Origin: Clostridium yunnanense
Lineage (GTDB): Bacteria; Bacillota; Clostridia; Clostridiales; Clostridiaceae
Length of the DNA: 64,000 nucleotides
Reading direction: 5' to 3'
Assembly (NCBI RefSeq): GCF_016595795.1
Contig: NZ_JAENHN010000006.1
Coordinates: forward strand, 1 to 64,000
In this document: one piece after another, positions 55,833 to 64,000 of the stretch
How positions within the stretch are numbered: position 1 is the stretch's first letter
Layout: the number at the start of each line of letters is the position of its first letter
The notes under the pieces: generated by a model
Database searches by the model: none
Told to the model about the DNA's origin: nothing
Seen by the model: the letters and a program-made list of their open reading frames with translations, nothing else
Translations under genes and position numbers: made by a program

Positions 55833-55867
55833 GAACACTTGTTCTATCGAATCTATTTAGTTATAAT
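55833..55867 (+). promoter_or_regulatory. Promoter of the radical SAM operon with LexA/SOS-type box over the -35
   Basis: The -10 TATAAT (55862-55867) and -35 TTGTTC (55839-55844) are 17 bp apart. GAACACTTGTTC (55833-55844) is a palindrome, extended to AGAACACTTGTTCT, of the GAAC-N4-GTTC form of Firmicutes LexA boxes. It contains the whole -35. A LexA dimer here would block RNA polymerase until DNA damage. The match is seen; LexA binding is inferred. Confidence 0.75.
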
Positions 55868-55896
55868 ATATTTATTAACATAAAGATGGTGATTAT

Positions 55897-57252
55897 ATGG
55901 ATATAAATGAAAAACTAAGAATCCTAAGTGGTGCTGCGAAATATGATGTATCTTGCTCATCTTCAGGTTCAAATAGATCTTCAAAAAAAGGCGACTTAGG
56001 ATCTGTAGCTAGCTCAGGGATATGTCATAGCTTTACTCCTGATGGAAGATGTATTTCTCTGCTCAAGATACTCTTAACCAACTACTGCATTTATGATTGT
56101 GCTTATTGCATAAACCGTAGAAGTAACGATGTCGAAAGAGCTGCATTTACTGCAGATGAAGTAGTAGAACTTACTATGAATTTTTACAGAAGAAATTATA
56201 TAGAAGGATTATTTTTAAGCTCTGCAGTTTTTAAGAATGCTAATTTCACTATGGAGACTTTAACAAGAGTGGTTGAAAAACTTAGAGTTGAGCATGGTTT
56301 TAAAGGGTACATACACCTAAAGGCCATTCCTGGAGCAGATGATGAGCTTATAAAAAAGGCTGGTTCTTTTGCTGACAGAATGAGTGTAAACTTGGAGCTT
56401 CCATCTTCACAATCTCTAAAGCTTCTAGCACCAGAAAAAACAAAAGAAACTATTCTTCAGCCGATGAAACTAATTAAAAATAATATCCAAATAAGTAAAA
56501 CGGAAAATAGATTTTTTAAGAAAGCTCCATTATTTGTTCCTGGTGGACAAAGTACACAGCTTATAGTAGGTGCTACTAAAGAAAGTGATTTAAATATACT
56601 TAATCTTTCTGAAGGACTTTACAATAAATATTCATTAAAAAGAGTTTATTACTCTGCCTATGTTCCAGTAAATACGGGGAATAACCTACCAGAGCTCAGA
56701 AATCCACCTACTTTAAGAGAACATAGACTTTATCAAGGTGATTGGCTTCTAAGACTTTATGGCTTCAAAGCTGACGAGCTATTATCTGATAGAAATCCTA
56801 ACTTTGATATAAACTTTGATCCTAAAACCTTTTGGGCTTTAAACAATATACACTTGTTTCCAATTGAAATTAATCGAGCTCCTTATGAAATGCTTATTAG
56901 AATCCCTGGCATCGGAATACGAGGTGCGCAAAAAATAATGAGTGCGAGAAAGATAAACTCTCTTAATTTTTACGACTTAAAAAAACTTGGAGTTGTATTA
57001 AAGAGAGCCCAATATTTTATAACGTGTAAAGGAAAGTATTTTGGTTCTGTTCCTCTTGATGAAGAAAGGATAAAAGATGTACTTACTCCTAAATTTGACT
57101 TAAACATTATAGAGCAAGAAGGAGAACAATTAAACTTATTTGATCATATTGATAAAAAGTTCTTACTTCCAAAGGATTTTAGTGCAATTAATTCAAGTAA
57201 AAAACTTTTACTACTTAACGATAAATCCACTTCGTTAACTGGTGAAATTTAG
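55897..57252 (+). CDS. Putative DNA modification/repair radical SAM protein (TIGR03916)
   Basis: 451 residues. The radical SAM cluster is C64-x3-C68-x2-C71 (TNYCIYDCAYC). Further N-terminal cysteines at 20, 43 and 52 are in a glycine/serine-rich stretch (SSGICHSFTPDGRC). A helix-hairpin-helix, IRIPGIGIRGAQKIM (about 335-349), suggests DNA binding. The C-terminal tail NIIEQEGEQLNLFDHI is conserved in the family. It always occurs with the DUF4130 protein found 12 bp downstream. The reaction is not known; the family name only infers DNA repair. A SOS-type box lies in its promoter. Confidence 0.9.
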   Translation: MDINEKLRILSGAAKYDVSCSSSGSNRSSKKGDLGSVASSGICHSFTPDGRCISLLKILLTNYCIYDCAYCINRRSNDVERAAFTADEVVELTMNFYRRNYIEGLFLSSAVFKNANFTMETLTRVVEKLRVEHGFKGYIHLKAIPGADDELIKKAGSFADRMSVNLELPSSQSLKLLAPEKTKETILQPMKLIKNNIQISKTENRFFKKAPLFVPGGQSTQLIVGATKESDLNILNLSEGLYNKYSLKRVYYSAYVPVNTGNNLPELRNPPTLREHRLYQGDWLLRLYGFKADELLSDRNPNFDINFDPKTFWALNNIHLFPIEINRAPYEMLIRIPGIGIRGAQKIMSARKINSLNFYDLKKLGVVLKRAQYFITCKGKYFGSVPLDEERIKDVLTPKFDLNIIEQEGEQLNLFDHIDKKFLLPKDFSAINSSKKLLLLNDKSTSLTGEI

Positions 57253-57264
57253 GAGGTCTATTTT

Positions 57265-58005
57265 ATGAAGGAATTTGTCTACGATGGTACCTTCGAAGGT
57301 TTACTTACTTCAATATTTTATGCATTTTCTTGTAAGCAACAATGCACAATCAAAAGAAATATTAACTATACACCTAGCCTTCTTGCTGAAAGTGTAGATG
57401 TTGCTACAGAAGAAGATAAATATGATAGAGTATATACTTCAATAGAGCTTAAACTTAGCTCCAGCACTCTAGAAAATGTATATAATCTATATCTTAGTGA
57501 ATATCCAGATAGTGAAGATTTAATTTTAGAATACCTAAGATTATGTTTTTCATATGGAGTAAAAGTAAATCTAGCCAAAAATAACGATACCATTATGAAG
57601 GTTGATAAATACCATCAAAGAGTCTCCTATGAGGCTCATAGATTTAAAGGCTTTGTTAGATTCAAAGAGATAGGTACTTTAACCTATTATGCTTCTATTG
57701 AGCCAGACCATAACATACTGCCACTTTTGATAAATCATTTTAGCGCTAGATTTTCAGATCAGAATTTTATAATCCATGATACAAAACGCGAAATAGCTAT
57801 CTTTTATGATAGGAAAGAAGCAACCATAATCGATTTTTCTAAGGAAGATGGTTTAAAATTAGAAAATCTTAAAGCTGATTCTGACTTTGAAAAGCTTTGG
57901 AAAACCTTTTATAGCTCAGTTAATATAGAAGAAAGAAAAAATGAAAGACTAAGAAGACAACATATGCCTAAAAGATATTGGTCTCATCTCACTGAAGTTA
58001 AATAA
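57265..58005 (+). CDS. DUF4130 / TIGR03915 DNA-metabolism protein
   Basis: 246 residues. It starts FVYDGTFEGLLTSIFYAF, has YHQRVSYEAHRFKGFVRF and YYASIEPDHNILPLLINHFSARF in the middle and ends in RRQHMPKRYWSHLTE, all diagnostic for the TIGR03915 family. In other bacteria the same domain is fused to a uracil-DNA-glycosylase-like domain, which supports a role in base repair. It is here a separate protein, 12 bp after its radical SAM partner. The ATG follows AGGAGG. No activity is known for it. Confidence 0.9.
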   Translation: MKEFVYDGTFEGLLTSIFYAFSCKQQCTIKRNINYTPSLLAESVDVATEEDKYDRVYTSIELKLSSSTLENVYNLYLSEYPDSEDLILEYLRLCFSYGVKVNLAKNNDTIMKVDKYHQRVSYEAHRFKGFVRFKEIGTLTYYASIEPDHNILPLLINHFSARFSDQNFIIHDTKREIAIFYDRKEATIIDFSKEDGLKLENLKADSDFEKLWKTFYSSVNIEERKNERLRRQHMPKRYWSHLTEVK

Positions 58006-58038
58006 AATGTGATATTATGTATTGCTAGTTATGTTATT

Positions 58039-58234
58039 GAAATTAAGGTGTCACTATTCCGATACTCAAATGAACTTCGCAAAGAATTAATATGATTTTC
58101 TCCAATGAAATAGCTAAAACTGTATAACTCACTACGTTCGGACAATACAGTTTTTTTACGCTATTTCATCTCCGAAAATCATTTAATTCTAGCTGCTCGC
58201 TCATATAGCATCTACATATTAACACCTTAATTTC
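58039..58234. mobile_element. MITE-like hairpin element with 13-bp terminal inverted repeats (family R3)
   Basis: GAAATTAAGGTGT (58039-58051) and ACACCTTAATTTC (58222-58234) are perfect inverted ends. Inside, AATTAATATGATTTTC pairs with GAAAATCATTTAATT, and ATGAAATAGC and AACTGTAT pair with matching right-hand arms around a loop near 58125-58142. The 196-bp element therefore folds into a long hairpin with no coding capacity. It lies 34 bp after the DUF4130 gene. A shorter relative of the arms occurs at 60811-60890. Confidence 0.65.
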
Positions 58235-58270
58235 ATAAATAATATTAAAACTTAATCTAATAAAAATGTC

Positions 58271-58320
58271 AAAAATCAGCTTTAAGAATATCCTTTAGGA
58301 TTTCTATAAAGCTGATTTTT
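58271..58320. terminator. Bidirectional terminator
   Basis: AAAAATCAGCTTTA (58271-58284) pairs with TAAAGCTGATTTTT (58307-58320), with an inner AATATCC/GGATTT stem. It lies between the convergent DUF4130 and small membrane protein genes, 120 bp from the latter. Confidence 0.75.
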
Positions 58321-58439
58321 ATTATATTTCTAGTTTAGAATCTTAACTTACATATAAGCAAATACTCTTCAAGCTTTTTTATATAGTTTCTCTTCATAAA
58401 TATATTTTCACTCAATTAAACTATCATGTCTTTATAAGA

Positions 58440-58754
58440 TTACATTAACAATTTAACAAGGTAATTACTTACAAAATAAACTAGTACATTATATAAAGCT
58501 ACTATCACTCCACTAAGAATCAAATAGCCTATACATCTTTTAACTGGTCTTTCATATTTATTTATAGACCCGATTCCCTTATAACAAAAGTATATAGCTA
58601 CAGCCCAAGGTACTAGCCCCTCAATAGATACTATAGGGAAAATTAGACTTAATAATGGTATAATATATAGAACTTTACTTCTATTAGCCAGCCTTATCTC
58701 TGTATCATTTATAATTTCTTTTTCTAAAATATTATTTTCCAAGTTAACCTTCAC
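58440..58754 (-). CDS. Small membrane protein encoded with ltaS
   Basis: 104 residues, GTG start placed directly after the ltaS stop codon (TAGGTG) with a weak AAGAAG site, so translation is probably coupled. It has three membrane segments (about 29-45, 47-62, 76-100). I do not recognise a family. The link to LTA synthesis is only positional. Confidence 0.7.
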   Translation of the reverse strand: MKVNLENNILEKEIINDTEIRLANRSKVLYIIPLLSLIFPIVSIEGLVPWAVAIYFCYKGIGSINKYERPVKRCIGYLILSGVIVALYNVLVYFVSNYLVKLLM

Positions 58755-60614
58755 CTACTTCTTAAAATAATCTGCTCTGATAAGCTTGTCACCTAAGTCA
58801 ATGCTTTCTAGCATTTTGTCTTTTTCACCAGGAGTGCTTTCAGTGCCTAAGAATTGTCTAGTTGATAACACAGTATAGTTCTTTTTTGTATTCAAAAGAT
58901 TTCTTCCAAATATCTTATCTTCCATAGCCTTAACATCAGCACCGAAAAGATAAGCTAAGGTAGGTAGTGTGTCACATTGACCACCATAGGTTGATATAGT
59001 TTTCCCTTTATATCCTTTTGAATATATAATAAGAGGAACTCTTCTATTATTTTCTTTCCACCAATCTCCCTCATATGAAATGTTCTTAATTTCGTCATCA
59101 TAGAATTTATGAACACCTTCATGATCTCCATAAAAAACTACTACAGTATCATCTAGTACTCCAGATTTGTCTAACTGTTCAAGCATTTGCCCTATATATT
59201 TATCTGTATATTGGACACTTTGGAAGTAACCTCCGAGTTTTGTACCCTCCAGCTCTTTTGGTAGTTTGATTTCTCTATATTTTTCTGGTATATCGAATGG
59301 GGCATGGCTAGTTAAAGTAACTGTATAAGCATAAAATGGAGATTTAAGAGCTTTTATCTTTTCAGGCAGCTGCTTCAAATAACTTTTATCGCTTATACCT
59401 AAGTTTATAACTTCGTCAACATTATAATTTGTAGAGTCAATTGCTTTCTCAAACCCTATAGATTTAAGCGCAGGCATCCAATTCCAATAAGATCCTTTAT
59501 CAGGATGTGATGCTAACGTAGTATATCCTAAACTCTTCATTACATTAGGCAATGAATATTCATAGGTGTTACTTGGATATCTAAAAAAAGTTGCTCCCTC
59601 TCTAACAGGAAATACTGAAGTCTGCGTTATAAGCTCACCATCAGAGCTTGTACCGTTATATGTCTGCTCATAAAAATTATTAAAATATATACTATTTGAT
59701 AAAATTTTATTTAAAGTTGGTGTAATCTCTTGATTATTTACCTTTTGATTTATAGCAAAGGTCTCTAAAGATTCCCATTGTATTACCAATAGGTTTTTCC
59801 CCTTAAACATCCCCTTATATTCATTATCAGGAAGATTTTCTTTTTTATCCTCAAACCATTTTTCTACGTTTTTTTGTTCTGAACTAGAAATAACATATGG
59901 TTTACTCTCAACATAAAAATTGTAAGAATCGAATATATGATATCCTATTGGAGTAAGGTTCGACATTGTTTGATTAGGTGACCAACTTTTTCTAAAAATC
60001 ATCTGATTAGTGAAGCCTTTATTGAGCTTATCTATTTTATAGTGAGCATAAGTTAGATATAAAGTTGGAACAATTAACAACATCAAAAATGCAATAACAC
60101 TTCTTCTATGATACTTTGCCTTTGAATGCCTTCTAATCATAAGAACTATTTGTATTATCAAATCTATAATGAATATTATATCCACTATTCTTATCATAGA
60201 AATTATACTACTACTCAAATTATCTAAGTTTGAGGTCATACTGAACATATGTAAACTTAAAAATGAGCTATTGCTTCTAAAATACCACAAGTCCCCAATA
60301 TACAGAATACTTATTATTGTATTTATCACTAAGAAAGCTATAGTTTGTCCTTTATTTCTAAACAAAAATCCAAAGGATAAAACTAAACAAATAAAACTGA
60401 AATAGACAAGGAACGGAGGCATAGAATAAAAAACTCTCATTGGAATAATTCCATTAGCTTTATCATCTGATATTAAAGCCATGAACAATAATGACTTTGC
60501 TAATATTGCTGCAAAACAATACCAAAAAAAGTAGCTTTCTTTTATAGTTAAAGCTGCTTTTTTTATTATTTCACCTGGTGTTCTTCTTTTAACGGGGCTT
60601 TTGTAATTTAACAT
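58755..60614 (-). CDS. ltaS: Lipoteichoic acid synthase-type sulfatase
   Basis: 619 residues. Five membrane helices fill the first about 210, followed by an extracellular sulfatase-like domain. The metal glutamate is in LVIQWESLETF (about 280), the catalytic threonine in YNGTSSDGEL (about 320), and FYGDHEGVH (about 495) holds the other metal ligands. It polymerises glycerol phosphate from phosphatidylglycerol onto a glycolipid anchor. The LafA/LafB-like genes 3-8 kb away would make that anchor. The ATG follows GGAGGT. Confidence 0.93.
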   Translation of the reverse strand: MLNYKSPVKRRTPGEIIKKAALTIKESYFFWYCFAAILAKSLLFMALISDDKANGIIPMRVFYSMPPFLVYFSFICLVLSFGFLFRNKGQTIAFLVINTIISILYIGDLWYFRSNSSFLSLHMFSMTSNLDNLSSSIISMIRIVDIIFIIDLIIQIVLMIRRHSKAKYHRRSVIAFLMLLIVPTLYLTYAHYKIDKLNKGFTNQMIFRKSWSPNQTMSNLTPIGYHIFDSYNFYVESKPYVISSSEQKNVEKWFEDKKENLPDNEYKGMFKGKNLLVIQWESLETFAINQKVNNQEITPTLNKILSNSIYFNNFYEQTYNGTSSDGELITQTSVFPVREGATFFRYPSNTYEYSLPNVMKSLGYTTLASHPDKGSYWNWMPALKSIGFEKAIDSTNYNVDEVINLGISDKSYLKQLPEKIKALKSPFYAYTVTLTSHAPFDIPEKYREIKLPKELEGTKLGGYFQSVQYTDKYIGQMLEQLDKSGVLDDTVVVFYGDHEGVHKFYDDEIKNISYEGDWWKENNRRVPLIIYSKGYKGKTISTYGGQCDTLPTLAYLFGADVKAMEDKIFGRNLLNTKKNYTVLSTRQFLGTESTPGEKDKMLESIDLGDKLIRADYFKK

Positions 60615-60686
60615 ATAGTAACCTCCAAATTAGGATTGAATCAAGAGTTAATATTTGATTTTAAATTTTGGCAATGGAACTCTTTA

Positions 60687-60714
60687 ATTATAACATGGTT
60701 AAAATTTTTGTCTA
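60687..60714 (-). promoter_or_regulatory. ltaS promoter
   Basis: On the minus strand TAGACA (60709-60714) and TATAAT (60687-60692) are 16 bp apart, about 70 bp before the start codon. Confidence 0.7.
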
Positions 60715-60810
60715 TGAACAAAATTTTAACAAAATCTTAACCAATTCTTAAATTTTAATTTTTAAAATTGTGTTAAAGCTTTGTGTTAAAATTAAATGAT
60801 TATTCATACA

Positions 60811-60890
60811 ATGCTTTAATGAATCTTCGCAAAGAATTTATATAGCATCTCCTTAATAACAATTTAATCTCAAAAATATTTTTAACCATG
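60811..60890. repeat. Short R3-related segment
   Basis: AATGAATCTTCGCAAAGAATTTATATAGCATCTxC repeats the outer part of the element at 58039-58234 (AATGAACTTCGCAAAGAATT and TATAGCATCTAC) with the roughly 100-bp inner hairpin missing. The 13-bp ends are not present. It looks like an internally deleted relic. Confidence 0.5.
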
Positions 60891-60896
60891 ACCAAA

Positions 60897-61001
60897 TAAA
60901 AAAGTCGCTGAAGCGACCTTCTTCAGTGAGTTTTTTTTGCGCATCTGCCTTTTCTTAAGCGTATGTGAAGAATCTTACAGGCCACATATTCTTCTTTTTT
61001 T
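60897..61001 (-). repeat. Repeat family R1, copy C
   Basis: Has GTCGCTGAAGCGAC (60904-60917), which on the minus strand is a hairpin followed by TTTTTTATT, a plausible terminator. It also has TGCGCATCTGCC and a pairing TTCTT...AAGAA in place of TTTTC...GAAAA of copies A and B. It lies between folC and ltaS. A weak promoter (TTTATA, 17 bp, TATAAT) on the minus strand near 61039-61070 could give an RNA of about 130 nt. Confidence 0.62.
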
Positions 61002-61085
61002 ATTCTTCAACCTATACTATGTCTTAAGTTTGTTCGCATAATTATACACAGACATAATTGATGTATAAACTCCTAAAGAATAAAA

Positions 61086-61121
61086 AAAAGAAGTACTCTT
61101 CTTTTTTAAAGTACTTCTTTT
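61086..61121 (-). terminator. Terminator of valS-folC
   Basis: AAAAGAAGTACT (from 61087) pairs with AGTACTTCTTTT (ending 61121), followed by T run on the minus strand. The stem contains the folC stop codon. Confidence 0.8.
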
Positions 61122-62413
61122 AAAACAGATCTTATAGTTTTTCTCATATCGCCTATCATATATAATGATCCACACACAAGTATTAAGTCATCTTTTTGTG
61201 AAGTACTAAAAGCTTTAATAAAAGAAGCTCTATAGTCTTCTACTATTTCTGTCTGTATTCCTTTTTTATCAAGCAATTCTTTGATAACAGTAGACGCCTC
61301 AGCTCTATCATTATGAGGGGTAGTTACTATGGCAGAATCAGCTACAGTACTTATCTTATCCACCATAGCTTCTACTTGCTTATCAGCTAGTATGCCAACT
61401 ATAACTTTAAGCTTATCATAATTAAAATATGTGGTTATACTGTCAACAAGTTTGGTAATCCCATCTATGTTGTGTGCCCCATCTATAACAACTAAAGGTG
61501 AAGAGTTCATAACTTCCATTCTTCCACTCCAGGTTACCTTGGTTAATGCACTTAATATATGCTGCTTCTCTATAAAAACACCAATTTCATTAAGTGTTTC
61601 TATAGCCTTTATAGCAACAGTACAATTTAATAATTGGTGTTTACCAAGTAGAGAAAGTTTAATATTATAAGATTCTTTATCTGTTGTTATTAAGACCCTT
61701 TGAGAGTTATCTCCAGCTTTTGGTTCTATAAGTTCTGCCCATTGATTACTTACCTTATATATTCTAGAATCCCTCTCATTAGCTACTTTTTCAATAACTT
61801 TCATAGCTTCATCCACTAGTGGATAAACAACTACAGGGATATTTTCTTTTATTATGCCCGACTTTTCATAAGCTATCTTTTCCAAGGTATCTCCTAGAAT
61901 ATTCATATGATCAAAACTTATTGAAGTTATTACAGAAAGTATTGGCGTCACAACGTTGGTAGAATCTAGCCTTCCACCAAGACCAACCTCTACTACAGCA
62001 TAATCTACATTTTCATCATGAAAATACTTAAACATAGCTGCTGTTATTATTTCAAATTCTGTTGGACTATCATAACCGAGTCTAATCACTTCATCCACAG
62101 CCACTTTAACCTCAGTAACTACTTTTGCTAAATCAGATTTAGGTATATTATTTTTATTAATCTGAATTCTCTCTTCAAACTCCTCAATATATGGGGAAGT
62201 GTACATTCCAACCTTATACCCAGCCTCTATAAGGATTGAGGTTATCATTGATGTAGTTGACCCTTTTCCGTTTGTTCCTGCTATATGTATTGCTTTTAGC
62301 TTTTTATGAGGAGAGCCAAGAAGCTCTAAAAGCTTCTCAGTTCTCTCCAAACCATAATTACTTCCAAACTTTGCAGTTTCAGTTATATATCTTATAGCTT
62401 CATCATAATTCAT
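61106..62413 (-). CDS. folC: Bifunctional folylpolyglutamate/dihydrofolate synthase
   Basis: 435 residues, Mur-ligase type. The P-loop is IAGTNGKGSTTSM, followed by TSPYIEEFEERIQIN, and the metal/carbamate region is VVEVGLGGRLDSTN. The C-terminal domain starts near VVIDGAHNIDG. It adds glutamates to folates, and often joins pteroate with glutamate. The ATG follows AGGTGG. It lies 14 bp after valS, the usual arrangement in Firmicutes. Confidence 0.96.
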   Translation of the reverse strand: MNYDEAIRYITETAKFGSNYGLERTEKLLELLGSPHKKLKAIHIAGTNGKGSTTSMITSILIEAGYKVGMYTSPYIEEFEERIQINKNNIPKSDLAKVVTEVKVAVDEVIRLGYDSPTEFEIITAAMFKYFHDENVDYAVVEVGLGGRLDSTNVVTPILSVITSISFDHMNILGDTLEKIAYEKSGIIKENIPVVVYPLVDEAMKVIEKVANERDSRIYKVSNQWAELIEPKAGDNSQRVLITTDKESYNIKLSLLGKHQLLNCTVAIKAIETLNEIGVFIEKQHILSALTKVTWSGRMEVMNSSPLVVIDGAHNIDGITKLVDSITTYFNYDKLKVIVGILADKQVEAMVDKISTVADSAIVTTPHNDRAEASTVIKELLDKKGIQTEIVEDYRASFIKAFSTSQKDDLILVCGSLYMIGDMRKTIRSVLKEVL

Positions 62414-62427
62414 AAGAGTGCCACCTA

Positions 62428-64000
62428 TTATAATGAACTAATTCTTGCAAGAACTGCTTCTAGCATTTCTTTATATTTTTCTCCCTTAGCTCTTTCAGCA
62501 TCAACAACTTCTTTTGGTGCTTTATTTACAAAGCCTGGATTGTTTACTTTTTTCTCTACTCTTGTTATTTCGCCTTCTAATTTAGCCTTTTCTTTGTTAA
62601 GTCTGTCTAGTTCCTTTTCTCTATCAACTAAGTCAAATAGCGGCATGAATAATTCTCCACCTTGAACTACAACTGATACAGCATTTTCAGGAACTTCTTT
62701 TTTATCTGCAATGAACTCTACTTCTGAAGCAGACGCTAACTTTTCTATATATGATCTTCCATTTTCGAAAGCTCTTTTACTTTCATCAGCAATATATGCA
62801 ATAACTTTAGCCTTTCTTGATGGAGGTACGTTCATTTCTGCTCTTATATTTCTTAATGATTTTATAGCTTCAATTATTAAAGTCATGTCCTTTTCTGCTA
62901 TTTCATCATGAAGCTTTTCTTCATACACTGGCCACTTTGATATTGTTATTGATTCATACTGAGAATCTAAGTGAGTATATATTTCTTCAGTTATAAAAGG
63001 CATTACTGGGTGTAGAAGTTGCAATCCATTTGTAAGCACCTTAAATAATACATTGTATACAACACCTTTTGATTTTTCATCGTTACCGTATAAAACTGGT
63101 TTTGCAAGCTCTATATACCAGTCACAAAGCTCAGTCCACATAAAGTCATATATTTTTTGAAGAGCTATACCTAATTCAAAGTTTTCCATATTATCAGTTA
63201 CTTCTTTAACAATAGTATTAAGCTTTGAAAGAATATATCTATCTGCTAAGCTATATTCAGTACAGTCTTTATATTTATCCATAAGTTCTCTATCCAGGTT
63301 CATCATAACAAATCTTGAAGCATTCCAGATCTTATTTGCAAAGTTTCTTGCTGATTCAACTTTTTCTGGGAAGAATCTTATATCATTTCCTGGTGCATTA
63401 CCATTTACAAGCATAAATCTTAAAGCATCTGCACCATAAGTTTCGATTACATCTAGTGGATCTACACCATTTCCAAGAGATTTACTCATCTTTTTACCTT
63501 CAGAATCTCTTATGATTCCGTGGATTAATACATTCTCAAATGGAACTTCTCCCATGTTATGAATACCTGAGAATATCATTCTTGCTACCCAGAAGAAGAT
63601 TATATCGTAACCTGTAACTAATGTACTTGTTGGATAGAAATATTTTAAATCATCAGTTTTATCAGGCCATCCAAGTGTTGAGAAAGGCCATAGTGCTGAT
63701 GAGAACCAAGTATCAAGCACGTCTGTTTCCTGGTAAAGATTTTCTGAATTACATTTTGAACATGTTGTTGGAGTTCCTTCAGAAACCATTAGTTCTCCAC
63801 AATCTTTACAGTACCAAACTGGAATTCTATGTCCCCACCATAATTGTCTTGATATACACCAGTCTTGAATGTTTTCCATCCAGTTAAAATACGTCTTTTC
63901 AAATCTTTCAGGTATGAACTTTGTCTTCTTTTCTTTTACAGCCTCTACTGCTGGCTTTGCTAAAGATTCCATCTTAACATACCATTGTTTTGATATTATT
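62428..64000 (-). CDS. valS: Valine-tRNA ligase, C-terminal part (gene runs off the window)
   Basis: About 524 residues from the window edge to the stop; the N-terminal part with the HIGH motif lies beyond 64000. The first visible codons read ISKQWYVKM in frame, so the internal ATG at 63972 is not a start. Visible features are [14 protein letters not shown], a CGEL...CSKC zinc-like pair, and the KMSKS loop ([14 protein letters not shown]). The anticodon-binding domain and the C-terminal coiled coil ([21 protein letters not shown]) follow. It charges tRNA-Val. Confidence 0.97.
   Translation of the reverse strand, partial: IISKQWYVKMESLAKPAVEAVKEKKTKFIPERFEKTYFNWMENIQDWCISRQLWWGHRIPVWYCKDCGELMVSEGTPTTCSKCNSENLYQETDVLDTWFSSALWPFSTLGWPDKTDDLKYFYPTSTLVTGYDIIFFWVARMIFSGIHNMGEVPFENVLIHGIIRDSEGKKMSKSLGNGVDPLDVIETYGADALRFMLVNGNAPGNDIRFFPEKVESARNFANKIWNASRFVMMNLDRELMDKYKDCTEYSLADRYILSKLNTIVKEVTDNMENFELGIALQKIYDFMWTELCDWYIELAKPVLYGNDEKSKGVVYNVLFKVLTNGLQLLHPVMPFITEEIYTHLDSQYESITISKWPVYEEKLHDEIAEKDMTLIIEAIKSLRNIRAEMNVPPSRKAKVIAYIADESKRAFENGRSYIEKLASASEVEFIADKKEVPENAVSVVVQGGELFMPLFDLVDREKELDRLNKEKAKLEGEITRVEKKVNNPGFVNKAPKEVVDAERAKGEKYKEMLEAVLARISSL

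Overview
The window looks like chromosomal DNA of a low-GC, spore-forming member of Clostridium sensu stricto (cluster I). Supporting signs are the strong A+T bias, SD-type ribosome binding sites (GGAGG) before almost every gene, an alpha/beta-type small acid-soluble spore protein, the sporulation proteins YtxC and PdaB (like), a T-box leader, an L20 leader with an AUU-started infC, lipoteichoic acid synthase and the acetylase-type diaminopimelate route. The species cannot be named from this sequence alone. I see no prophage, insertion sequence, CRISPR array or rRNA operon. Most of the window is core metabolism, and the unusual content lies in small operons and in intergenic repeats.

Layout. 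0.2-6.3 kb (minus): TudS/DUF523, mutS2, U32 peptidase, zapA. 6.6-15.7 kb (minus): pheS-pheT behind a T-box, a TrmH-type methyltransferase, ktrB-ktrA potassium uptake, infC-rpmI-rplT behind an L20 leader, ytxC. 16-21 kb: single genes (DUF6873, HsmA, GNAT, unknown, PF06541 membrane protein). 21.2-25.1 kb (minus): NAD salvage operon nrtR-prs-nicotinamidase-nadV with a promoter and a perfect palindromic operator. 26.6-32.5 kb (minus): maltodextrin import and use (malE, malF, malG, malQ, LacI-type regulator). 32.7-39.2 kb: nitroreductases, ZupT, cysteine hydrolase, Nudix hydrolase, rhodanese with an ArsR regulator carrying a two-cysteine sensor pattern, nucleoside deaminase. 39.4-41.9 kb: tRNA-Asp, tRNA-Phe, tRNA-Cys, hslO, methyltransferase, SASP. 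42.3-48.0 kb: asd-dapA-dapB, a PatA-like aminotransferase with cobA, and dapH. 48-52 kb: double-OB SSB-like protein, PdaB-like deacetylase, DUF4364, TSCPD protein, a C39-like protein. 52.2-60.6 kb: two GT4 glycosyltransferases and a YbhN-type membrane protein resembling glycolipid-anchor synthesis, then a radical SAM/DUF4130 DNA-metabolism pair, then ltaS. 61-64 kb (minus): folC and valS, which runs off the window.

Most interesting points. (1) The radical SAM plus DUF4130 pair at 55.9-58.0 kb has a GAAC-N4-GTTC palindrome lying exactly over the -35 of its promoter. This suggests LexA (SOS) control of a DNA-repair-like system of unknown chemistry. (2) The NAD salvage operon is led by an NrtR-like protein whose Nudix box has lost catalytic glutamates, and a 21-bp perfect palindrome sits at its transcription start. 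(3) A roughly 105-bp sequence occurs three times in the same orientation with compensatory changes in a stem, as expected of an RNA family. A second structured repeat occurs twice, and a 196-bp MITE-like hairpin with perfect 13-bp terminal inverted repeats lies behind the radical SAM operon. All functions are from reading the sequence; no database search was run.
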